From assembly GCF_009905545.1 (NCBI RefSeq), contig NZ_JAAALB010000018.1:1-64000 (forward strand): a DNA stretch of 64,000 nucleotides. The letters are read 5' to 3'. Made by a program: the position numbers and the translations under genes. Shown here piece by piece: positions 53,559 to 61,361 of this stretch. The stretch is from Cellulophaga sp. BC115SP (GTDB taxonomy: Bacteria; Bacteroidota; Bacteroidia; Cytophagales; Spirosomataceae). The notes beneath the pieces are model-generated. The model saw nothing but the letters and a program-made list of their open reading frames with translations. It searched no databases and was not told the origin of the DNA. Every line of letters starts with the position of its first letter. The stretch's first letter is position 1.

Positions 53559-54329
53559 CTACTTTGTGGCGATATAGAAAAAGTCGAAACAATTTTCTGC
53601 ATCGTCATTAATAAAATAATCCTGCCAAGTAATATCTGACACTAACTTGCCATCACTTTTCTGAATAATATCACGGCTCATACGGTTGGCAATATCATAA
53701 GGTATTTGCAACATCCATCTTGGCAAGCGGTATTGTAAGTTGAAAATATCGAATCTTGTAATTTTCTCAACTGAGCGTTTATTTTCTTCATAGTAAGCCA
53801 TTACTTTAGGATTACCATGAATACCTTTCGTTTGGATGGTAGGGAATACTTTCAAGATTAAATTTTTCAATTCATCTGCAAGGTATTCTCTCACGTGCCA
53901 AGGATTGCGACTCAATGAATATTTACGGTTTACCGTAGTCAAAATCAACTTCCCGCCTGGTTTTAATACACGATGTGCCTCTTTGATAAACGCCAAATCG
54001 TCTTCGATATGCTCGATTACTTGAAAAGTCACAATATAATCAAACGTATTATCGGCGATACCTTTGAGCGGTGGCAAAAACATATCGATGAATTTGAAGC
54101 TTGGATACTCAGCTGTTAACTTAGTCATCAAAGGCTCATTTTTGTCGACACCCGTATAATTTGTTACCGAAGGAGCCAATACAGCCACTCCGCGGCCAGT
54201 TCCACAACCGATTTCTAACAAGTCGCCAGAGACCATTTTTGCGGCTTCGATATAAGGGAATAACAAACGCTGATGAACAGGATTGTCTGATACAATTTCA
54301 GAGGAAGCGATTTCGGTAGTTTTATACAT
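53559..54329 (-). CDS. Class I SAM-dependent methyltransferase
   Basis: 256 residues from ATG 54329; the longer frame adds 35 residues that look non-coding. Methyltransferase domain about 35-150, with motif I LLEIGCGTGRG, VDKNEPL, the acidic motif after TFDYIVTFQVIEHIEDD, and HRVLKPGGKLILTT. It resembles Methyltransf_11 enzymes (ubiquinone/lipid/sugar type). Cytoplasmic; substrate unknown. The gene order with the O-methyltransferase is separated by a repeat element, so no firm operon. Confidence 0.92.
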   Translation of the reverse strand: MYKTTEIASSEIVSDNPVHQRLLFPYIEAAKMVSGDLLEIGCGTGRGVAVLAPSVTNYTGVDKNEPLMTKLTAEYPSFKFIDMFLPPLKGIADNTFDYIVTFQVIEHIEDDLAFIKEAHRVLKPGGKLILTTVNRKYSLSRNPWHVREYLADELKNLILKVFPTIQTKGIHGNPKVMAYYEENKRSVEKITRFDIFNLQYRLPRWMLQIPYDIANRMSRDIIQKSDGKLVSDITWQDYFINDDAENCFDFFYIATK

Positions 54330-54574
54330 TGTATTCTTGAGTAAAATCCAATTTGTCAATAAAGTGTGTGTTTCCACGCTTTGGCACTTGGAGTCTTTGT
54401 ATTTTTTTTCAAAATTACCGCTTTTGCTTGACATCAGAAAAATACTCCTTAAATTGGTTCGTTATTTATCCGAAATAAGTTTCGGTTTGGTAAAGTTCTA
54501 AGCATATATCTTTCAAAAAATGCTTTAAAGAATTTACCTCTTAAGCTTTTTTACACTGAATCATTTGAACATTC

Positions 54575-54589
54575 CCTACAAATTGTAGG
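54575..54589 (+). promoter_or_regulatory. Palindrome CCTACAA-A-TTGTAGG ahead of the GWxTD gene
   Basis: 7-bp perfect arms around a single base, 33 bases upstream of the chosen ATG (54623). It could be an operator or a small hairpin. No second copy noticed. Confidence 0.35.
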
Positions 54590-54622
54590 TTGATGAAACG
54601 AGCTTACTCATTTAGAATTACT

Positions 54623-55873
54623 ATGAAACAATTATTTTACCTATTCGCCGCATTAGTTTTGTTGAGTGGATGTACTGCTACCAATCCATCTGTAAAACAA
54701 ACTGCCAATAACCAAGAGAATAGAGTTCCCTTACAACGAATTCTTACCAAAAGTAAGTTTTTGGACAATGGTAATAACATCAGAGTATATGTAACTTTCT
54801 ATCTCGACCGCCCCTCTACTCTTGCAGAGGTAAGTCGTGAAGTGGTAGTAAATTATCAGCTATTTGCTGAGTACAACAGCACCAAACAAGCTTTGGTAAG
54901 TGGCAATGTCAATTTTTCGGTAAATACATTGCTTGAAGACAAAGGCTGGTACATTGCATCATTTGACGTACCTAAGCCAAAAGATTTGTACACAGGCGTT
55001 GTTTTAACCGAAATCAGAGACAACCGTAGCAATAATAAAACAATTAATGACTGTTTTGTAAGATTCCAGTCTGGCAAAGTGGGAGACTACTATATGTTTT
55101 TTGATAAAACTGGAACAGTACCTCTCTTACAAAGTTTTGTAACTGCTGGTGATTCTGTTATCTTAAAAAGTTTAGATAGCAAAACAACAGTATTCAAAAC
55201 AATGCGCTATAAATACGAGTTTGACCCAGCCCTTTCACCAATGGCTACAGGGCAACGTGTACCTCAAAAAAGCTTATATACCGACTCTGTTTACACGCTT
55301 CAGTCGAATAAAATCATCAGATTTGATACAGAATCTTTGTATTACATGACTAAAGATACCTCTGAGGCGTTCGGTATCGGATTGATGGTAGTGGATAAAC
55401 GTTTTCCAAAACTAACTCGTCCAGAAAAGCTAGCTCGTCCGCTTATCTATATGAGCACCTCTACCGAAACAGCTGATCTTTACGGTTCAAGAGAGCCTAA
55501 AAAAGCACTTGATAACTATTGGCTGAACGTAACTCAAGGCAATCAAAATAATGCTAAACGCACCATCAAGGCATTTTATCAACGAGTAGAACAAGCCAAC
55601 AAAATGTTTAGTACCTACAAAGAAGGTTGGAAAACCGACAAAGGAATGGTGTGGATTATCATGGGAGACCCTTCAAAAATAGTACGAACTAAGGATAAAG
55701 AAATCTGGACATATACTCGCAATAGTCAATACTCGGAGGTAAATTTTACCTTTAACAGAAGAGCGAACCAATTTACCGAAGACCATTATGAACTACAGCG
55801 ATATGCTGAATATCAATCTATTTGGTATCCAACGGTAGACCAATGGCGTAATGGAGATGTAGGAGTTAGATAA
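54623..55873 (+). CDS. GWxTD-domain lipoprotein
   Basis: 416 residues from ATG 54623, with lipoprotein signal Cys17 (LLSGC); upstream in-frame starts would precede this by 11 residues. A beta-rich N-terminal half (about 30-200) is followed by the GWxTD domain (about 280-400). This includes the cluster EGWKTDKGMVWIIMGDP and EIWTYT. The domain is typical of Bacteroidota and found next to rlmB in many of them; its role is not established. The signature Gly-Trp-Lys-Thr-Asp is intact. Terminator at 55910. Confidence 0.9.
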   Translation: MKQLFYLFAALVLLSGCTATNPSVKQTANNQENRVPLQRILTKSKFLDNGNNIRVYVTFYLDRPSTLAEVSREVVVNYQLFAEYNSTKQALVSGNVNFSVNTLLEDKGWYIASFDVPKPKDLYTGVVLTEIRDNRSNNKTINDCFVRFQSGKVGDYYMFFDKTGTVPLLQSFVTAGDSVILKSLDSKTTVFKTMRYKYEFDPALSPMATGQRVPQKSLYTDSVYTLQSNKIIRFDTESLYYMTKDTSEAFGIGLMVVDKRFPKLTRPEKLARPLIYMSTSTETADLYGSREPKKALDNYWLNVTQGNQNNAKRTIKAFYQRVEQANKMFSTYKEGWKTDKGMVWIIMGDPSKIVRTKDKEIWTYTRNSQYSEVNFTFNRRANQFTEDHYELQRYAEYQSIWYPTVDQWRNGDVGVR

Positions 55874-55909
55874 GCTTTATTTTCATACTCTTGTTAAAGA
55901 AATTAAATC

Positions 55910-55947
55910 AAAACGCTGTAGATGAAACCATAAATCTACAGCGTTTT
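55910..55947 (+). terminator. Terminator of the GWxTD gene
   Basis: 14-bp perfect stem AAAACGCTGTAGAT/ATCTACAGCGTTTT with a 10-base loop, followed by TTATT. Confidence 0.85.
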
Positions 55948-56081
55948 TTATTGAAAATAAATTTTCAATAAAAATGCCTTATTTACATTTGCTAATTTTA
56001 GGTGAATAATGAAGAATTTCTTTTAAAATACTGCATTATACTATACCTTTAGGAATCGACCATATACCTAAATCTACCATA

Positions 56082-56990
56082 ATGAACTCACCACATCTAC
56101 GTACAATTTTTCTTTTCCTATTTTTATCTATTTCTATCACAATTACCAAAGCACAAGCACCTACTCCAACAGATACCTCCCATGTGCAACTAGAATCTGT
56201 GATTTACTTAAAAAGTAAAATTTTCTATATTGGAAAGATTCTAGAACAAACTCCAGAATTTGTTCGATTTGAAACACCTGATGGACGCAAGAAAAAAATT
56301 TACAACACAAGTATCGACAAGATCGTACCTCTCGACCCTACAAACCCACCAGTAAAGTACTACTTCGAAGACCGATTTTTGGATAGGCTCATTCTAAGTC
56401 CAACAGGATTTGAAGGTGGTCAAGAAGGAGCACAACTACATATTCATTCGGGAATTACAGAAATATCTTTGTTTCCGATTAAAAAATTTTCGATGTCTGG
56501 AGCTATATTTCCTTTTTATCCTAGGCTCTTTTATATGTATAAAGCCAAGCTTATCTTCTTAGATACAAGGCTTTTTCATGCTTCTGTATCTGCTGGGAAA
56601 ATAGGTATGTTTAGTAGTAGCGGCGCCTACTGGGCTCCTGCGCTGAGTATTGGTACAAGCAAATCATTTGTCAATATCTCTACCGCATTTTTCAAAAATG
56701 ATCAGGAAAATAGTAAAGGGGTTTTAGCAGCAACCTTGGGATACTCCAAACGATTAAATCATCAATTGACACTAATGAACGAAGGGGTCATGGTGTTTGA
56801 AGGAGGCGATGCTATATTAACGATGCTAGGTTCATCACTAAAAATTAGTAGAGAAAGATATGCCTTAGAATTTGGGCTTAACTTAGCTATTGATACAGAT
56901 AACGTTCGTAATAACATTCAAATCAATGGTTCGCCCAGATTTAGTTTGCATCTTCTTCTCAATAAACCTACTGCTAAAAAAAAACCATAA
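56082..56990 (+). CDS. Secreted hypothetical protein, beta-rich
   Basis: 302 residues. Signal peptide of about 26 residues (ends ITKAQA), then SVIYLKSKIFYIGKILEQ with a beta-strand pair typical of domains that annotate a short sequence followed by KIVPLDPTNPPV. The C-terminal 180 residues alternate hydrophobic residues and glycine as in a membrane barrel (GYSKRLNHQLTLMNEGVMVFEGGDAILTMLGSSLKI). Ends in a Lys-rich tail, so the canonical barrel C-terminal aromatic is missing. Family not recognised. Confidence 0.7.
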   Translation: MNSPHLRTIFLFLFLSISITITKAQAPTPTDTSHVQLESVIYLKSKIFYIGKILEQTPEFVRFETPDGRKKKIYNTSIDKIVPLDPTNPPVKYYFEDRFLDRLILSPTGFEGGQEGAQLHIHSGITEISLFPIKKFSMSGAIFPFYPRLFYMYKAKLIFLDTRLFHASVSAGKIGMFSSSGAYWAPALSIGTSKSFVNISTAFFKNDQENSKGVLAATLGYSKRLNHQLTLMNEGVMVFEGGDAILTMLGSSLKISRERYALEFGLNLAIDTDNVRNNIQINGSPRFSLHLLLNKPTAKKKP

Positions 56991-57197
56991 TCTTTTCTCG
57001 CAAACAGATAAGTTGTAAAGATTTTAGTAAAATACCATTCAAAGCATCGCATAAGAATGCGGTAGTTGTTGGTTACTGCCAAAAACTTTACGAACTTTGT
57101 TAAAATTTTTCATTAACAAAAAGAAAAGACTTATAAGGATATCTATCTGATTGTTAATACCAAACATAGCCAAGTGCTATATTTATATTCAAAAAAA

Positions 57198-57995
57198 ATG
57201 TCATTCGAACAAAAATCTGAAGGGCCTAAAAAACCTTTCAAATATTTTAATCATGCACCGAGACCCGACAATAAAGATATTGTTTTTGGGGTTCAATCGG
57301 TATTGGAGACACTGCGCTCAGGGAAAGAAATCGACAAGATTTTAGTACAAAGAGAATTAGGATCTATCGAAGTATTGGAGTTCGCTCGTCTTCGTGGTAT
57401 TCCTGTTCAAAAAGTTCCTACTGAAAAATTAGACCGTGTTACTCGTAAAAACCACCAAGGTGTTATTGCTTTTGTTTCTGCAATCAATTACGCTAAGTTG
57501 GATAACGTAGTAGCGGGTATCTACGAAAAAGGAGAAACACCACTTCTTCTAATTTTGGATAGAGTAACCGATGTTCGCAACTTTGGTGCGATTGCTCGTA
57601 CTGCCGAGTGTACCGGTGTTCATGCTATCGTGCTTCCTACAAAAGGAGCAGCACAAATCAATGCTGATGCCATGAAAACATCTTCAGGTGCCTTAAACTT
57701 TTTGCCTGTTTGTCGTGAAGAAAGTTTAGCTCAAACAGTAAAATATCTTCAAGAATCAGGGATTCAAGTGGTAGGTTGCACCGAAAAAGTTTCTAAAAAT
57801 CTATATGAAGTAGACATGACTATTCCTACAGCAATCATTATGGGTTCTGAAGAGGATGGTATTTCGGATGAATTATTAAAAGCAGCTGATGAATTGGCCA
57901 GTATTCCAATGGCTGGTCGTGTAGGCTCGCTTAATGTTTCTGTGGCTAATGGTGTGGTATTGTACGAAGCAGTACGTCAGCGCCTTAGTTTGTAG
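57198..57995 (+). CDS. rlmB: 23S rRNA 2'-O-methyltransferase (RlmB-type, SpoU family)
   Basis: 265 residues from ATG 57198. N-terminal substrate-binding domain (about 20-95) with VFGVQSVLETLRSGKEIDKILV, then the SPOUT knot: DRVTDVRNFGAIARTAECTG, IIMGSEEDGISDELL and SLNVSVANGVVLYEAVRQR. Methylates the 2'-O of G2251 in 23S rRNA if orthologous. The motif block RxFGAxARTAE is diagnostic of the TrmH/RlmB group. The specificity is assumed from synteny with the GWxTD gene and from length. Confidence 0.9.
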   Translation: MSFEQKSEGPKKPFKYFNHAPRPDNKDIVFGVQSVLETLRSGKEIDKILVQRELGSIEVLEFARLRGIPVQKVPTEKLDRVTRKNHQGVIAFVSAINYAKLDNVVAGIYEKGETPLLLILDRVTDVRNFGAIARTAECTGVHAIVLPTKGAAQINADAMKTSSGALNFLPVCREESLAQTVKYLQESGIQVVGCTEKVSKNLYEVDMTIPTAIIMGSEEDGISDELLKAADELASIPMAGRVGSLNVSVANGVVLYEAVRQRLSL

Positions 57996-58005
57996 TATAT
58001 CTATA

Positions 58006-58045
58006 GTTTGCAGAAACTAGCATAACATGGTTAGTTTCTGCAAAC
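58006..58045 (+). terminator. Terminator of rlmB
   Basis: 14-bp perfect stem GTTTGCAGAAACTA/TAGTTTCTGCAAAC with a 12-base loop, followed by ATTTTC. About 10 bases after the rlmB stop. Confidence 0.8.
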
Positions 58046-58435
58046 ATTTTCTCCCTATCAACAAATCTTTCGGACCAGAATATATCTGTCTTATTCCTCT
58101 TCTTTTAGCTATTACCCTCTTTTTTTGATTTTATTCCTAATGTGCCGTTCACTCAATAATCGGAGTTATATTCCACATATTCAAGGAAGTATTTATAATT
58201 TTGATTAGAAATCAGAATGCAAAGTTGAGTTTGTTCGTTTTTAGTAAAAGTCCATTTCCTAATTATCTGCTACTAATTTGACAAATTGCCTCTCATTGGT
58301 TAAAAATCGATTTTCACGCAGTTTTTTGCATACACTGTTATTCAGATAATAACATTTTAGTGCGCAATTCGTTTTAGAATTGAACACGTTTGGATTTAGA
58401 AATAATTAGTTACCATAAATAAGTTCGGAATATGA

Positions 58436-58464
58436 AAAGCTCAATACCAATGGTATTGGGCTTT
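58436..58464 (-). terminator. Terminator of the SDR gene
   Basis: 14-position stem AAAGCTCAATACCA/TGGTATTGGGCTTT (one wobble), on the minus strand ending in GCTTTT. About 16 bases past the SDR stop. Confidence 0.7.
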
Positions 58465-58479
58465 CTTGTTTGTAAGGCG

Positions 58480-59232
58480 TTACTGTCTTTTTATGACTGC
58501 TGGAGAAGCCTGTGCCGTAGGATATACCAAAATATCTGCCAAGACAACGTGTGCTGGGCGCGTCACCGTAAAAGCAATAATATCTGCAATGTCTTCTGCT
58601 ACCAAAGGCTGGAATCCTTGGTATACTGCATCAGATTTTTGAGCATCTCCTTTGAATCTCACCATTGAAAACTCGGTTTCGACTGCCCCTGGAGCAATAT
58701 TGGTTACTTTGATATTATGTGGGTTCAAATCCAAGCGCATTCCTTCTGAAATAGCTTCTACTGCAGCTTTCGAAGCACAATATACATTGCCATTCGGATA
58801 CGTTTGCTTACCTGCTATTGAGCTGATATTGACAATATGCCCTGTCTGACGTGCTATCATCCAAGGCATTACAACCTTCGAAACATAGAGCAAACCTTTT
58901 ACATTACCATCAATCATCGCATCCCAGTCGGCTACATCACCATCTTGAATAGTTCCAAGTCCGTGAGCATTTCCTGCATTGTTGAGTAAAATATCCACTT
59001 GTTTTAATTCTTCTGGAAGACTATTCAATGCCGTTTCTACGGCCTCACGGTCACGTACATCAAAAGTTAGGGTATGAACTTTTACTTTAGATGATAATTC
59101 TTCTTTCAACTCGTTGAGACGTTCGATACGGCGTCCACAGATTACTAAATCTATTCCCAAATTGGCAAATGCCACTGCTGTTGCTCTACCAATTCCCGAG
59201 GTAGCTCCTGTAATAATCGCTAATTTTGACAT
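58480..59232 (-). CDS. Short-chain dehydrogenase/reductase (YdfG-like)
   Basis: 250 residues. Cofactor motif TGATSGIG (8-15), basic residues GRRIERLNEL after beta-2 (NADP preference), NNAG (84-87), catalytic Ser137/138 with Tyr151 and Lys155 (YCASK), and ITNIAPGAVETEFSMVRF-like block with NIAPGAVETEF. This form is shared with the E. coli YdfG 3-hydroxy acid dehydrogenase group. Substrate unknown but hydroxy acids are likely for the group. Confidence 0.9.
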   Translation of the reverse strand: MSKLAIITGATSGIGRATAVAFANLGIDLVICGRRIERLNELKEELSSKVKVHTLTFDVRDREAVETALNSLPEELKQVDILLNNAGNAHGLGTIQDGDVADWDAMIDGNVKGLLYVSKVVMPWMIARQTGHIVNISSIAGKQTYPNGNVYCASKAAVEAISEGMRLDLNPHNIKVTNIAPGAVETEFSMVRFKGDAQKSDAVYQGFQPLVAEDIADIIAFTVTRPAHVVLADILVYPTAQASPAVIKRQ

Positions 59233-59428
59233 AATCGTTGCGAGGGTGTTGATGAAAATCGCCCCTTATCTTTTGTGTATTTTGATTAAGCTTTTTAATA
59301 CAACTCATAGCTATATATGAATTGTTTCTCAAGTTAGGTAAAAAAGGGAAATGATTACACCCAAAAATAGATAAAGACACCTCGTTTTAGTCGTATCAAG
59401 CTATCTTGATTTGCCTTCTTGGTTTGTC

Positions 59429-60184
59429 TTATTTAATCGGTGAAAAATCGGTTGGCATTAGATATTCTGATTTCAAATAGACGGTAAGCAACCCTCCTGC
59501 TTTGGCCTCTGTTTCGGCTTTGACCTTTTTCCATGCTGGATCAGCATCAAATTCCTTAAAAGATGCCAAACCAGAAGCTTTGTCTTTATGTACCACAAAA
59601 TAGTATAACATATCCTCCGCTCCTTGGCTGGTCTCAGTAGGTGTCCAATAAATCAAATTATGGATACCATGTTTTTCGAGTAAATCAATAGTATGATTTT
59701 TAAAGCGGTCGAGCAAATTGCCAAGATTATTGGGCGTAGCTTTATAAACTCGTAGTTCGAATACACGATTACCCACATTTTTCCAGTCATAGGGTGAAAA
59801 GTCAGTCATTTTTAAATCCACACTCTCCATTTTAGCGACGATTTCTCCGTCTTTGGTGGTTTCTGACACAACTTTTTTCCACGCTTTATCCTCTACAAAA
59901 GCTTTGGAATAAGCTTCTTTTGCAGATTTATTAGGGAATGACAACAAATAAACGAGTTTACTATCTATATTATCAAGGGGTATCCAAAAGCCTTCAACTA
60001 TTATATGATGCTTCTTGAAAAGTTTTAACGTATGATTTTTAAAACGATCTAGCAAAACGTCTAATTTCCCCTCGGTGGCATAATAGGTTCGTAATTCGTA
60101 CAAGCGCTCTTGTGGGGCTTGCGCCTGAAGTGTGGTTATTTTCAGAAAAAATAAAAAAACAATTATCAGTCGAGGAGCTTTCAT
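59429..60184 (-). CDS. Secreted double-NIPSNAP-domain protein
   Basis: 251 residues. Signal peptide of about 22 residues (ends TLQAQA), then two NIPSNAP domains in tandem (about 27-120 and 140-250). Each shows LYELRTYYA or VFELRVYKA, then LDRFKNHT, then a FWIP/YWTP block. The domain fold is a dimeric ferredoxin-like alpha/beta. Family members occur as secreted and cytosolic forms; the exact role is unknown. Confidence 0.9.
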   Translation of the reverse strand: MKAPRLIIVFLFFLKITTLQAQAPQERLYELRTYYATEGKLDVLLDRFKNHTLKLFKKHHIIVEGFWIPLDNIDSKLVYLLSFPNKSAKEAYSKAFVEDKAWKKVVSETTKDGEIVAKMESVDLKMTDFSPYDWKNVGNRVFELRVYKATPNNLGNLLDRFKNHTIDLLEKHGIHNLIYWTPTETSQGAEDMLYYFVVHKDKASGLASFKEFDADPAWKKVKAETEAKAGGLLTVYLKSEYLMPTDFSPIK

Positions 60185-60228
60185 GGTGATAGATTTGTTG
60201 AAAAATGTAATAGATTTTGAATATATAA

Positions 60229-60265
60229 AAAAAGGAAAGAACTCTTTTTGAATCCTTTCCTTTTT
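60229..60265 (-). terminator. Minus-strand terminator-like hairpin
   Basis: 11-bp stem AAAAAGGAAAG/CTTTCCTTTTT with a 15-base loop; minus strand continues TTTATATATTC. It lies upstream of the NIPSNAP gene, so it would end a transcript coming from the right. Confidence 0.6.
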
Positions 60266-60366
60266 CCTTAAAATGAGGGTTTATGACTAGAGAATAATCT
60301 ATTTTAGAAAAATATTTTTACATTTGTTGAGTAAATAAATAGTGGCACCTACATATAAATAAGACA

Positions 60367-60489
60367 ATGAATATATCTCACTTCAAAGCTATTTTTAGAT
60401 TAGCTCCAGATCTATCTATTCAAATCGACCCTTCCCATTTTAGCGAAATTCGTTTTCACATTTCAATTCATCTGTTGACTGATGAATGA
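60367..60489 (+). CDS. Possible 40-residue peptide, unknown
   Basis: ATG 60367 to TGA 60489. The peptide begins MNISHFKAIFRLAPD and contains IDPSHFSEIRFHISIH. It has no hydrophobic span. It looks more like part of a globular protein than a chance frame, so it may be a gene remnant. TACATTTG 41 bases upstream could be a promoter box. Family not recognised. Confidence 0.3.
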   Translation: MNISHFKAIFRLAPDLSIQIDPSHFSEIRFHISIHLLTDE

Positions 60490-60553
60490 CTGAGTATTTT
60501 CACAAGATAAAATCTAATCTTGGGGAATAAGCTATCCCAAATAAAAACAAAAA

Positions 60554-60585
60554 CCCCGACACATGGCAAGCCAGCGGTTTCGGGG
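60554..60585 (-). terminator. Minus-strand terminator just before the Abi gene
   Basis: CCCCGA/TCGGGG stem with a 20-base loop. On the minus strand it is followed by GTTTTTGTTTTTAT. There is no minus gene to its right other than the OmpA-like gene beyond the Abi gene. Confidence 0.6.
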
Positions 60586-60635
60586 AATACGTTGTAAAAA
60601 TAAGTACTTTTATCCACAAAAACAATAGCAACGAA

Positions 60636-61331
60636 TTGTCTACGCAGTATCAACTTCACGAAAAGTTACTTTCAACACCACGTTTAGGGCGTTTTCTAAC
60701 AGCCACACAAGGCAATAAATCTCAGGCAGTTAGATTGTATAAATATAATTTAAGGCTATCTCAGTCGCTTTTTGGAACAATTTCAATGCTTGAAATTGCA
60801 TTACGAAATGCCATTGACAAGCATTATCAACAGCAATTAAACCAACCGGATTGGCTTAAGCATAGTAGTCAACCATCAGGCTTATTCAATGACCCTTCAT
60901 TAAGAAATCATGCGGGACGTTTTGAACAAGCTGAAAAAGTTAACTCAACCATAATCTCATTAAGAAAGCACTACTCTCATGATAAGCTTGTTGCAGGTTT
61001 AAGTTTTGGATTTTGGCGATTTATGTTTTCTGGTATTCAATTTAAGGTATTTGGGAACACGTTATTACAAATATTTCCTAATCGCCCCAAAGGGATAAAT
61101 CAAAAAAATATTTACCAAAAACTTACCGATATTAATAATTTACGTAACAGAATTGCTCATCATGAACCCATTTGCTTTGATGTTAACAACAAACCCTCTA
61201 TCCTATATTCACAAAGACACTTTCAGGATATTTTGGAGTTATTAGAATGGCTCGGTTACCCCTCTAAGCAAATATTATCAGGTCTCGAATCTCCCAAAAA
61301 AGATTGGGAAAAGATACAAAAGATCCGTTGA
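60636..61331 (+). CDS. Abi-type HEPN protein (putative phage-defence/abortive-infection)
   Basis: 231 residues starting with TTG 60636 (no in-frame ATG close upstream). All-helical with the Abi_2/HEPN motif RNRIAHHEP (170-178): Arg170-Asn171, then His175-His176-Glu177, which acts as an RNase-type site in HEPN proteins. Internal stretches ISMLEIALRNAIDKHY and GLSFGFWRFMFSG are also typical of the Abi family. Likely cytosolic. No antitoxin gene is adjacent, so it may act alone. The OmpA-like gene converges on it with 30 bases between stops. Confidence 0.82.
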   Translation: MSTQYQLHEKLLSTPRLGRFLTATQGNKSQAVRLYKYNLRLSQSLFGTISMLEIALRNAIDKHYQQQLNQPDWLKHSSQPSGLFNDPSLRNHAGRFEQAEKVNSTIISLRKHYSHDKLVAGLSFGFWRFMFSGIQFKVFGNTLLQIFPNRPKGINQKNIYQKLTDINNLRNRIAHHEPICFDVNNKPSILYSQRHFQDILELLEWLGYPSKQILSGLESPKKDWEKIQKIR

Positions 61332-61361
61332 AAATACCATTGATAAGGAAGTATGTCTCCC

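Larger units (their letters stand above)
57996..58479. other. Convergent gap with two hairpins
   Basis: Two terminators, listed separately at 58006 and 58436, flank about 390 AT-rich bases with no ORF or RNA gene recognised. Confidence 0.5.
60185..60635. other. Gap with two minus-strand terminator-like hairpins and a small ORF
   Basis: Holds hairpins at 60229-60265 and 60554-60585, both in minus-strand terminator orientation although no minus-strand gene lies between them, and a 40-codon plus-strand ORF. A -7-like TACATTTG is at 60319. Confidence 0.5.
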
